Positions 1 through 11,700 of a DNA stretch of 64,000 bases are shown here, one piece after another. The notes under the pieces were generated by a model. The model saw nothing but the letters and a program-made list of their open reading frames with translations, did not search any database and was not told where the DNA came from. Source of the stretch: Protea cynaroides (lineage: Eukaryota > Streptophyta > Magnoliopsida > Proteales > Proteaceae); contig CM053266.1 in the NCBI GenBank assembly GCA_028583415.1, forward strand, positions 32,297,758-32,361,757. Reading direction: 5' to 3'. Numbering within the stretch: position 1 is the stretch's first letter; each line of letters starts with the position of its first letter. Made by a program: the position numbers and the translations under genes.

Positions 1-96
<96 letters not shown>
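1..96. repeat. Compound microsatellite (AT)n(AG)n
   Basis: 23 AT units (1-46) followed without interruption by 25 AG units (47-96); the tract begins at or before the window edge. Confidence 0.98.
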
Positions 97-99
<3 letters not shown>

Positions 100-737
100 C
101 TGTGATGAAGGGAAAGGTAATCCAACCCCCTCGTTTGGAATCAATACTTGTCATTTGTGTCTCTGCATGGGAAAGTTAGCTGTGGATTTGCTGTTGTGTG
201 TCAACGCCGTCCATGTTTTCTTCGTACTTGAAATCTGGTGAAGGTGAAGGGCCATGTTTGAAACAGAGAAACTGACAAATACCCTTTTAAAGACCATTTT
301 TTTCCACCTTTCTGAAGATCGGCAAATAAATAAGGGAAAATGAAATAACATGCCCCACAAGAAGAAGGATACAAGTACATACAGGTGAATTATTCTCACC
401 AACGAGCATATACTTTTATTCTATCTCTCTCTTACTTGAAATCTGATCTCTCTCTCCCTCTCTCTCTCTTCTAAGTGATCGGATATTGGTTCTTAATACT
501 CTCATTTTCTGACTAGTTTATAAGATTTGCAATATGGATCGCTAGCTTGTAGATTCCATTACACTCCATCTTCAGCAGGACCATCAAGAAACCACAAGAC
601 ACACACAATTAAGAAATAAAAAGAAAAGGAACAACTGTTTGTGAATCAAGGGGCCACCTTAGGCAAACCCAATTTGAGCATCCATCAACAAAGACTACAT
701 TCCAAACCAATACATTGATTGGTCTTTACAATCCCAA
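97..737. other. Downstream intergenic stretch, nothing recognised
   Basis: AT-rich non-coding sequence with short pyrimidine runs (430-470). The only open frames are short and show no family resemblance. Confidence 0.6.
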
Positions 738-742
738 ATAAT

Positions 743-847
743 TGTTGGGAATAGTCTCACATTGCTTTAGACAAGAACCATGAGTGTCTTATATATATGT
801 GAGTCCCTCCAATTATTAATTCAAACTTTTGAGATGAAAACTTAACG
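743..847 (+). repeat. TRIM 5' LTR
   Basis: 105-bp copy directly followed by the primer-binding site. Shares TTTTGAGATGAAAA near its end with the 3' copy. Confidence 0.85.
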
Positions 848-949
848 TGGTATCAAATCTCTAGGTTCTCTCTTTACTGTCATCGAAAAGAGAGACCACA
901 GTTGCCACATATATTGCTACCCAAAAGAGAGGCAACACGTGAAAGGAAG

Positions 950-1059
950 TGTTGAGAATAGTCTTACATTGCTTAAGGCTGGAACCTTAAGTGCCTTACA
1001 TATGTGACAATCCCTTCATTTACTAGTTCTAGTTCCAACTTTTGAGATGAAAAATTACA
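950..1059 (+). repeat. TRIM 3' LTR
   Basis: 110-bp copy preceded by a purine tract and followed by ATAAT. Confidence 0.85.
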
Positions 1060-1064
1060 ATAAT

Positions 1065-4000
1065 AACAATGTGTCATCCTCGGATCCAGCTCCTCTATAG
1101 CATTGGGGAAAGATAAGCTATTCCTCTTCAAACTTTGTTTTCTTATCTTGGATTTTGCATTTCTTTGTTGCTAATCGATTTGAGGTTTCAAATGGTTGGA
1201 ATTAGGCTTTGGTAAGGTGCGTGTCCGAATTTGTTCTTTCCCTCTTTTTTTTCTCTGTTGTTTGTTTCTCTTTTTTTTTCTGTTCTTGCAATCTTTAAAT
1301 TTGTTCTTTCCCTCCTTTCTTGGTTTCTTCACATTTTGTTTCTGCAGTCTTCTTCTCCCTAATCTCGTTTGTTACTCAAATCAACTAATCCTTTTTTTTT
1401 TTCCTCTCGTTTGTTCTTCTCCCTCTTGATTTGTTCTTTCTTCTCGGTTTGTTCTTCTATCTTTTAATCTGTTCGACTAATCAATTAACCCTTCTTGGTT
1501 TCTTCTCTATTTATTCTCTTCTCCTTTACATCAATCTATGTTTTCATCTCCATTCCCCTTTATTTGATTTTTCTGCAAATAATAGGATTTTTCCTTTTCC
1601 TCCTTTTTGGTTATCATGTTCTTCCTACGATATTCTCCATTTGATCATTCCCTTTTACCATTTTTCTTATCCTATGTAGCAAACATGTCTCCTTATTTTA
1701 CATCCATTGATTTTTATCATCAGATTCCAGATTGCGTACGTGGCATTCATCCAACGGACACTGCCGCCTATGCAGCACTCCCAACCCAATGCCAAATCCT
1801 TCCCAGGTCAATGAGTTCGGATCACCTAGATGTATATGTAGTCTTCATGAGAACCTATCATCATTGATGTAGGATCCACCTCTAGAATGTGGGAGCTATG
1901 AAATATGGACAATGATGAAATCACAACAAGGATAAAAGTATATTAAATATAACAAACAAATAATGTAGTCGCTTTTACTGGAAATTTGCAAGGAATAGAT
2001 TGATGAAGCACACAGAAAAACAATTGAGTCACTTCCAATACATATTTGGGAGATCACTCTTTCCCCAGCAACATCCAAGCCTAAGAAGAAGAGAGTAAAC
2101 TCAGCCACAAATTTTTTAAAGATGACTTTAAATCCTCATATTGTGGAAACTTGGAAGTGGAAACATAAAAAAAGAAGAGGTCCCGCTAGCTTCTTACTTT
2201 AGACAGACTTCAGTGGTTACAGTTGCATATTCATTGTCAACAACTAGGATTGTCCGACGGAGTAGAGTGGATTTAGATTCTATCCAGCGCATTGATGTGC
2301 GTGTTGAATCTTCTTTCAACTGTTATTTATCCAGAAGAAAAAAAATCTTCTCCAACTGTTGGATCTACAGCTGGCTACCCATTGCACCAGAGAAGATCAG
2401 AATCCAAAGGAATGTGTGGAATAATGAATGTACGAGACCCACCTCTGGAATGTAAGGCTTACACCCCACCGATGGTTCAAGAGTATGTGAGTGATTATCA
2501 TGTGGGGAGAGGATCAGACTCTGATGGCCAAAGGCGGATTGGAACTTGGAATTGTATCTCCTGCGCAAATGCGCAACCAACGTTTCTTGAATGGTTCTTG
2601 GCTCTTGTTAGGCACTCTTCATTACATGTAAAAGTGTATGGGTGACTGGGTGTGTCCATTCCCTGACCCGGAAGGCCCCAACTGTTTCGAGATTGATTGT
2701 GTAGTCGATTTCTACTCCCTGGCTTCAGAAATTTACTGTAACTGACGTCATAGCTATATCTTGATTTGTTTCTGAATAAAATTATCTCTTACCAAAACAA
2801 AAAATAAAAAAATGTAAAAGGGTCGCAGACATGTTTTAGGTAGGAAATGTATCGAGGGAGAACCCTACATCTTTTATCCATTCCTCAGTTTTCTTGCATA
2901 TATCCATCCGTGCATCAAGTGCATAATAACCAGTGAACCACCACCCACTTCCCAGGCTCACCTTTCATGATTTTGATCCCTAAATTTAAAAAACAAGTAT
3001 TTGAAGTGTGATGTATGATCCAATTAGTGAATAGTAGGAATGTGGGATAACCCATGCATCTCAGCTGTCAGCTTTTCTCCTCGTTTATCATGAGATTTTT
3101 GGGTATGGAACTATTTTTCCATTTGTAGGTCAGTTTAATTAAGGGAATTTGGTTAAGTTGGGAAACCAACCTCCTCCCATCCCCCACCAAAAAAAAAAAA
3201 ATGAGGAGCTAATAATAGCTTTGATTTTGAATTTTTACAGACGGCTTTGTTGTGGTAAATTACTAAATTCATTGTGATATGCAAATTTCATAAACATAAT
3301 ATAAAATAAAATTAAAAAAAAAAAAAAAAAAAGAAGAAAGCTGCACTTGACTACAAATATTATATTTTTAAGACATGCGAATGCTTTGATTAAGACATGA
3401 GTTGTTTACCAAAAAAAAAAGATTAAGACGTGAGAAGAAAGCATATTTATTTTTGCATGGCTAATTGAAGAGATTGAGGCCATGGTAATGGCCTTTTCTT
3501 TTTTGTTCTTTTTTTCGGTTAACAGCCAGTAAATAGGTATATTAAAATAGATAAAAGAAATATAAAATAGCAAAAAGATAAAAACATAATCAGAATCCTA
3601 TCCCACCTTCAGCAATGCATCAGCAGGAAGGAAACTAATTAAAGTAGAAAAAACAAAATCAAAATCCTACTCCATCTTCAGCAATGCCATTAGCAGAGAG
3701 CAAACTAATTAAATTGAGAATACTAAATAAAACGAAATCTAAGATGCTCAGAAGCATCCAAGCTAATATCTCTATACACAAAACTAGGAGCCAAAGTCCA
3801 ATAATTTGAAACCATATTCCTAACCATAAAGAAGTCTTGACACCACATGCAAAATGGGGATAGGATAATAAATTGTAAATAACGGATTATTGTAGGCAAT
3901 TTCTTAATTAGGGAGATAGAATAGGACATTCGCAAATGGGGGGAGGGAGTTTTTGCTTGAGGTGTCAATTTCTATGACGCCTGAAATGGTGTCATAGAGA

Positions 4001-4257
4001 TTAACCCTTCTCTAATTAGCCGAATGACTCAAAGTAAGAGAGTTTAACAGCATAACTAACTCTAGGGAAAGGAAAATTCTATCACATTGACGTATATGAC
4101 AATTTGGCCCTCCTTTGATCCAAGATTTCAGGGTTAGTGTTTTCTATGCATGATTTTCCCACTTGAATAAACTTCCATTTAAAAAAAAAATCAAAATTAA
4201 AGCAAGAGATAGGTAAAATACTGAATTGAGTTTCAACATGAACATAACCATCAAGTG
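1065..4257. other. Long intergenic stretch without a recognised gene
   Basis: A pyrimidine-rich tract (about 1210-1640) is followed by mixed sequence with small open frames (1607-1867, 2141-2645 on +) that I cannot link to any family. AATAAA occurs near 2776. Poly(A) tracts lie at 3188-3200 and 3313-3332. Low-level duplication is at 3588-3724. It may hold remnants of an untranslated transcript or decayed repeats. Confidence 0.5.
3588..3724. repeat. Imperfect two-copy tandem duplication (about 69 bp)
   Basis: Units near 3588-3656 and 3657-3724 share AATC.AAATCCTA, CTTCAGCAATGC and CAAACTAATTAAA-like blocks with scattered changes. Confidence 0.75.
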
Positions 4258-4269
4258 CCAATATATAGT

Positions 4270-4562
4270 AAAACAGTGCCCGGAGTACTACTAAACCTAG
4301 AGAAATATTAAGAAGGAGGTCCTGGAAAAATAGAGCTTGTCCCCTAGGATGTAGGAACCCTCCTTCCTCCCTTTCCCTCATCTTTGATGTTCATCCTGTC
4401 TAGGAGGGGCCTAGAGCCTCCTAATTCAGTTCTGTTGCGGGCCCCTGCTGTTGAGGTAGGGCTGTGCCCTGTTTGCGCCGTTATATATTCTTTTCCCCTG
4501 TTGCTTAATAAATGATATAAGCATAAAAAATAATAAAATAATTATAAATAATAAAAAAAAAA
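4270..4562 (+). mobile_element. Short poly(A)-tailed retroposon (5'-truncated LINE or SINE-like)
   Basis: About 293 bp ending in TTGCTTAATAAATG and an A-rich tail (4525-4562), bounded by a 12-bp direct repeat CCAATATATAGT (4258-4269 and 4563-4574). Tail plus a TSD of variable length is the signature of LINE-machinery insertion. No tRNA-like A/B boxes were seen, so a 5'-truncated LINE is more likely than a SINE. Confidence 0.75.
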
Positions 4563-4574
4563 CCAATATATAGT

Positions 4575-5419
4575 GCATTCTGAATTTGTTTCCTCTTTCT
4601 TCTAGGTTAAGCAAAATCATCAAGGATCTCAAGTAGCTAGAGACAATCTATCCTATACTCGATTGTATTTTTCAACCCATTGAATCTTGTTCAACAAAGT
4701 TTCCTTCATATAGGAGACTTGTGCTACTCCTTAAGGACATTTAGAAAAATAGTCTCTTTGTTGTTGTATAGTTTTTTTTTTTTTTTTTTTTTAATGTCAT
4801 TATTTATAAATAAATACATAAATAGCTAAGGACATTGATGATTTTGGCCAGAGCTTCGGATCAAATAGATGGGGGTTGATGAGTGTTAGGGGGATCGAGA
4901 TAATAGGAAGAAAAAAAAAACATTTATATGCACAACGAAAAAGTGATTATTTTTAATAATGTAAATGATCAGTCAGAACCGGAACCAGGCCGTTTTCAGG
5001 TCGGTGCCTGACTCAGTTTTAAAAACTATGGATCACAATAAAATTTTCAAATTATCTTTCTTTTGGAAACAAGCCTGTATGGAAATATATTTCACTATAC
5101 ATACGAAATATTTTCAGCTTTAATGAAGCTAATGACTTTCAAATACATTTTTTCTCTATTTATCTCAAGCGTATGAAGGGCATTCTGCTCCTTCTATCTA
5201 TTACTCAACCCCATAACTTCAGAAACCTGAACTGAGGAGGAAAAAGTATTAAAATAAATATTAAAAAAATTGAGAGAGAGAGAGAGAGAGAGACCCGACT
5301 TTTGTGCATGACCACGTACGTACACGGCTGCATGCATCAGCCCTTCACGGGTGTACACCCTCTACTTCCCCCATCTGATGGCTGAAGCAAATTATACACT
5401 TGAAAATGGACAAACAGCC
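4575..5419. other. 3' flank of the receptor kinase gene
   Basis: AT-rich. It includes T(18+) near 4771-4792, a (GA)n run near 5273-5293 and the presumed 3' UTR just below 5420. On the minus strand several A/T-rich motifs could serve as polyadenylation signals; none stands out. Confidence 0.5.
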
Positions 5420-5755
5420 TCATCGGGCTGTTGGATGCCCAATGGACTCATCAAATGAAACATATGGGCCAGCAACTCCCAGATCAATGGAGCCCATAGT
5501 GATGGGAGAATTTATAGAGCCCCTAGACAAATCATCAGAGTTACCTTCTCTTCTGACTTCTGCTCCCCTTTCAATCAAGATTGCATCCTGAATTTCCTTC
5601 AACACTTCCGATATCGAAGGCCTCATACTCCCGTGGGATTGGACACACATCATTGCTTTCTCAGCAATCTTCCACACTGACTGGATGTCAAATTCATTTT
5701 GCAGTGAAGGGTCAATGATTCCCTGAATGTCCCCACTCTCTATGTGTGTTTTTGC
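5420..5755 (-). CDS. Receptor kinase exon 15: kinase C-lobe end and C-terminal tail
   Basis: Encodes GIIDPSLQNEF, VWKIAEKAMMCV, MRPSISEVLKEIQDAI and a Ser-rich tail ending YVSFDES..PTAR before TGA at 5420-5422. The tail ending is what ties the gene to the At2g37050 group rather than the close At1g67720 group. Confidence 0.93.
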   Translation of the reverse strand, partial: AKTHIESGDIQGIIDPSLQNEFDIQSVWKIAEKAMMCVQSHGSMRPSISEVLKEIQDAILIERGAEVRREGNSDDLSRGSINSPITMGSIDLGVAGPYVSFDESIGHPTAR

Positions 5756-8700
5756 CTGCAATACAATGGGCTACGTTTCAGAAGCAAACAAGAATGGATA
5801 CGACTGCCTTACTAGGCGTGAAAAATTTTCTGTGAAGTTCAAAGATAAGGTTCAGCTGACCCACTTCTGTCCATCAAAACATTGTGAAAAAAATTAACAT
5901 AAGCAGGGCAGCTGAACCAAAGCAATCCACATGCCAGGTTATCCCTAGCAATTGGGCCTTGCGCGGCATGCAATGGGTAAGAAAGGAACCTATAGATTGG
6001 AAAACGGAAGTATAACTGACCCACTGGATGATGTTACGACAGTTAATACCAAAGCTTTCATTAGATATCGCTTCTTGACCAGATATCAGCTCAAGAAGAA
6101 TGACACCAAAACTATATACATCACTCTTGTCTGTCAACTGCTGGGAGATATAGTACCTGCATGTCAAGATACAAAACCAGATATGTTGGAAAGAGAGAAT
6201 AAAGAACTGATACTGAACACAATGTTACACATACATAAACTAGACTGTATATCATTCAAATGCCTAACATTGCAGCCTACCTAACACTAACTATGTGTGG
6301 CCACCAACTTAAAACTCATGTTAAAACAGAGATTAAATATTCCATAGGGGAAAGATACATCAAAATAGTCACCCTAACATGCACCCCATATTGAGGCAAA
6401 TTCCTACTGTAATCATTTGTGTTATTATTATTATTATTATTTTGGTAGTTAAGTTGGCAAAATATTTTCATTCTCCTTTGTGAGAGCAGAATAATAATTT
6501 GAAAAAAAATAAAAAAAATAAAAGAGATGTACTATGCAGAAGGAAGCCAAGGTCCACTGGAAGAAAAAGAAATGAAAGGGCAAGCAGAGGGGAGGGATAA
6601 AATTCAACCACGTGCAATTCAAACCATCCACAAACCCTTACATGAGCAGCAGACTTTCCCTTCCAACCACACAATCAAGGCTCAACAGCACAGCCAATCC
6701 AAGGAACTATCATCCAGCAGACAACTGTTATGGTGTAGATCTTACGGGCGGAGGAAAGCCACCAGCCAACAGGTTCACTGTTGTATAGGATTTTAAACCA
6801 TTTGCAAATGCAGCTGGAGCACTTAAGGGTTCAGGAGGAACAAAGATGCTTTAATCCTTGAAAATTCAAGGAGGGACTTGTAAAAAGTGTATAGATCACC
6901 TACCAGAAAAAGAAAGCACTTGTAGTACATTCCCCCCTTTCGTGAAAAGCATCAGCAATTACACATTGGAAATTTCTCCATTGAAACGTCAAAAGAGTGT
7001 AATAATAAAACTCTCTTTCCACCAATTATATACATAAATCTCAACTTTCGAAAATGTGAAAAAAACTCTAAGTACATGCCAAGACATAAGGACTCCTTTT
7101 CTAGCAGATCTTACTTCACCAATTTACTTGAGTCACCTAACAGATTTGCATGAATTTTGTGCACACTAGCCTATCCAATCCAAGACTTGTACTTACCCCA
7201 AAAAAAAAAATTCCAAGATTTGTAACAATACAATACCTCTATGACCAAAAACAATTTAGAATATCCCTCGGAAGACATGAAATAGGTTCCTGGTATGCAA
7301 ATATCAATATTCTGAAACCAACCTGATCAATCACCTGTTTGAGTACCGGGTTGTCCCCGGCAATCACCAGGTTGAACAGTTTTGTTTTGAAAGTAGGGTA
7401 GGAGCACACTGTTACGATTTACTTCCTAGAATCCTATTGTATATAGTTTCCTATTCCTATTAGGATAGTTGTTATAGTTTCCTACTCCTATTGTAACTCC
7501 AGGATAAGAGTTTCCCTATTCTTTTCTACATCTTGTACTGTCGGCTAGAGTCCTATCCTAATTCTGACTCTAGTCGACAGCCCCTCCTTTTCTTTTTATA
7601 AATAAAACTAGTAGGGAGGGGTAGAGAGACTCTCTTCTGCATTGTCACATGCAATCAGAGCCTATCTGATCATACCACATATCTTCCTCCATTACTGTTT
7701 TGAGAGTCTTCTCCATTCCCTTCCCTCTTTCTTCCTTTTCCTTTGCTTTATTTGTTGCTGTCCCCATGGATTGAAGAACTAATTCCAGTTTCATGGAAGC
7801 CTAGCAGTAAGGGAATTAATGCTATGTACTCTGCTCACAGCAAGGTTCTGATTATGGGAGCCGATCGACATCCTTTTCTGCTTTTGGGTAGATCATCACT
7901 TTTCTGATATTGCAAGCAATATTTTACTTGCTGGGTTGTTACAGCAGATCTAGATTGTGATTTCTGGTACTGTTACAACAGATTCAGTTATTGTGTTTGC
8001 TGGTTCTGTTACAACAGATTCCGTTACAGAAGTTTATTACAGCAGATCGATATTGTGTTTGCTCGCTCTATTACAACAGATTCAGTTATTGTGTTTCCTG
8101 GGTCTGCTCCAGCAGATTTTGTTCCAGCAGTTTGTTACTGCAGATCGATGACTCCAATCATAGCAGATCAAGCTTCCCTCTGGATCTGATCCATCAACCA
8201 GCAGATCGATGCTACTTTCTGGATCTGATCCATATTACAGCAGCTCAATTTTTTTATTGTTTTTCTGGTTGGTATTTCTGATCTATATTACAGCAGTTCC
8301 ATTCTTCTAGTTTGTCTTCTACTGCTGTCAAAGCGAAGATCGAGGTTTTGTTTTTGTGGTTTCTGTGTGCTCTTGGAAGGAGTTCTTTGTTTACAAGGAT
8401 GTTTCTCTATATTTAGTTCTATGGATTCACAGCAAACTGGGAGACTTTGTTCCTTCTTTTATTAGGCTCTACCCAAGTTCTACATTATGAATGACTCAAA
8501 GAATATGGACTCTGCCCATGTCCAAATGACCTCCATTAAATTGATTGGCTCCTCCAATTACCTGCTCTGGAAGCAGGCTATGACAATTTACATCACTGCC
8601 AAAGATAAAGTAGCTTATTTGACAGATGATCCCCCTGATTCTAAAGATGCAAATCAAGCTACTTGGATCCGTGAGAATGCCACCGTTATGGTTTGGCTAT

Positions 8701-11700
8701 TTAATAGCATGGAATCCTCTATTGCAGCTAATGTCATGTTCCACACCACTACCAAAGGTGTTTGGACAGACTTAAAAGAGAGCTTTGCTCAGGATAACTT
8801 GTCTCGTGTTTTTGCTTATTTGAGAATTTTTTAATCACAAACAAGGAAACAAGTCTGTTGCCAAATTTAATAGTACCCTCAAAGATATCTGGGAAGAATT
8901 AAATGTCCATCAACCTCTCTATAACAAAATAGAAAAGAAAGAAAGAGAAGATGGAGAGAATGGAGAATGGAGAAGAGGGAGAGAGAATTAATGTGTTCTC
9001 CTACCTATGGTTCCTTTATTTATAATCAAAGAGGAGAAACAATAGTTTAGGAAACTTACCCAATTACAATCATAAACTAATTAGGAAACTAAACCTAGAC
9101 AACTTAGGAAATAAACCATAACCAATAAGGAAACAAATAAACAACTATAGTAGAAACAAATCCACTACAATAAATGGAAATAACTAATAGAAGCAAGACC
9201 ATATGTACCACCGATAGTTGGGACCCACAACCGATAGTTGGGACCCACAGTATATCGTTAACTCTAACACTCCCCCTCAAGCTGGAGCACGGGGGAATGT
9301 AAGAGCTTCAGCTTGAAACAACTTATCAACAGAATCAGGAACAGGATTAATAGTAGTAACGCAGCACAATATAGGTTACTCTGAACCAAGCAACAACAAT
9401 AGTACAATTTGAGGTCACTGTGAACCAAGTAAAAGTAGCATCAGCAATAGAGCAGACACCAAGCAGCAATTGTAGTAGCAGTAGCAGTGGTAGCAGGAGC
9501 AGCAATAATGGTAGCTCGAACACAAACAAAAGTAGCAGGTTGCATCACGTGCAATTGTTGGAACCTTGGCAAGTTTGTTGGGTTGTCGTCATTGTTGGCA
9601 ACACATTCTAAGTGGTTCTGGTCAGATGGCAGAGTCTCAGTTACCATGGTTGTGTCTAGGACACTTGTTCAGTACTATAGAGGAGAGAGAGTATGTGTGG
9701 GCCCCACTGAAGTTCCAATGATGGTGCAGCACAACAGATGATGAGAGAGACCAATTGTGGAGAGAGAAATACAGTGGCACAAGTTGAGGAGAAAGAAAGA
9801 AGAGAAAGAAGAGAGACGAAGGAGAGAGAAACTTAGTGGGTGGGACCTACTGGAGAGGTGGCATGCCACCGTGGCAGCCAGTCTGGCCACAGCCATGCAA
9901 ATGCACAGCAGCAGCCAAGGGCCACAGCCATGCAAGCACAGCCAGGCAGCCAATGCCACTCGACCATGCCCCAAGGCCCAGCAGCAGCAGGGCGCGCAGC
10001 AACAGCTGATGGCACCCGCAAGCCCGCAAAGCCCACAGGGCCATGCTGTGCATGCGCAAGGAGCACCGCAGTAGGCAGCATGCCTAGCATTGCCCGCAAG
10101 CCTTTCAGCCGCTCGCACAAGGCCTCGCACAAGCAGTGATGGGTGCCCCCCACCTGCTACATTGAATGCTAGGGGTATTTTAGAAAGTGGAAAAGGTGTT
10201 GATTCGAAATGGACGGTCAAGATAGAGCCACGCCGCAAAGATTCGGATCTAAGGGCTCTCATCAAGGCGGGCTAAGGTGTTTCACAGGCACTCCGTCAAG
10301 ATCCCATCGCGAGATTATCCATTGGTCGAATGCAATTTAAAATACTGCATCGCGTCGCATGAAGTTGATGTCTTGATTCCGTGTGGCGCGCTCACAGTAT
10401 GGCAGCGGGAAGATCCAAATCCAACGGCCCGTGTGATCTCCGATTTTTCCCTGACGGGATCTGACTGATCTGACGGCCAGGGACTGATCGCGCCTTTTTC
10501 AGTGAGATCCAATGGCCATTAACCAAGATTCTCTCAGGGCCAATAAGAACTCGACAGCATCGTACTGTGGGTCAGAGGGCGGCGGCTAGTGTGTGTCGCG
10601 GCGCATTGTATTAAACTCCAAAGATTCCATTCTAATTTTTCTCATTGGCCGATCTTTGGATGGCCATATCTTGGCCATCCGATCTCGGATTGGAGTGATT
10701 CAAAGTGCTACGAACTCCTCTCTTCGAGTAGTATTCACCTGCAACAAGAAAACAGAGTTTTGGTGAGAGTTAGGTGCGGGTTTGTGAGGAAGAAGGGTTT
10801 TGGAGCTCTCTTGTGAGTACAGATCATCTCCACTCACCTCTATTGGACATTAATGGCCATCTGAAGTTTGAAAGAGGGAGTGTGAGAATGTTGTGAGAGT
10901 TTGATGTGGCTGGGGTTTTGTGAGAAGAGTTGGGAGAGTGACAAACTCCCACATATGTTGAAGAAGCTCACCCACCACCATTGAGAAGCTTGGGAAGATC
11001 ATTTGGTTAGCACCATTCATGCCGTGATCATGATGGGAAGGTAATCACGCACACAAGCCCCGTTTATTCATACCAATGTAATATGGGAAGAGTTTGTAAT
11101 TTCTATTTGATAAATACTTTGTAACTTGTCAAGTTGGGGGCTTGACAGGAATGAGGGTTGTTGCCTAGGACTCAGTTGCAGCTGAGAATATGGTCGGTGT
11201 TGTAGCATCTGGGTTGTAGGTGCAACCATAGCAATAAAGTAGCGTATTGGGTATAATACGAAAACCTGGTTAGGGTATTGCCTCGTGGAGTAGCCATCAC
11301 AGTGTGTGATAGGTGAACCACGTTACATACTGTGTTATGTGGATGTGTCTGTTTATGTTGTGCATGTGAAGTGCGTGAGTTGCAGGTCTGGGTGTACACA
11401 CTTGGTAAGCCAAGCCTCTGGTACAGATACCTATAGGTGTGTAGCATGGTGTGTTACACAAAATGTGTTAACAGGGCAAATGTATGAATCACTACCCCAG
11501 TCAGCTCAAGGCAGCAAAGCGTTAACAAACAGCTCTTGGCAGCAGTGTGTGTTTTTTGTTGGGCAAACTTCACAAAGTTGGAAAGGATTTTAGTGGTCAC
11601 TGATTCACCCACCCCCCTTTCTCTCAGTGTCAACCTGAGAATCACAAACAAGTAGATAGAGGTTGCATCACGTGCAACTGTAATAGGCTGCAAGTAGTAG

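Larger units (their letters stand above)
743..1059 (+). mobile_element. TRIM (terminal-repeat retrotransposon in miniature)
   Basis: A 317-bp element: 5' LTR 743-847 starting TGTTGGGAATAG, primer-binding site 848-859 (TGGTATCAAATC, close to the tRNA-iMet-type TGGTATCAGAGC), about 90 bp of interior, purine-rich GAAAGGAAG at 941-949, then 3' LTR 950-1059 starting TGTTGAGAATAG. It is flanked by the 5-bp duplication ATAAT (738-742 and 1060-1064). No coding capacity. An LTR of the same type occurs at 56214-56318 inside N2. Confidence 0.88.

Noticed and set aside
2141..2645. Overlapping plus-strand open frames of about 100 codons
   Set aside because: No recognisable domain, no splice or promoter context, and several frames open over the same stretch.
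6449..6796. Short open frames in the intron near exon 14
   Set aside because: Shadow frames of low-complexity A-rich/T-rich sequence with no similarity to any family.
9675..10265. 196-codon open frame on the minus strand within N1
   Set aside because: It lies in a CAG/GCC-repetitive GC-rich field open in several frames on both strands; composition explains it and no domain is visible.
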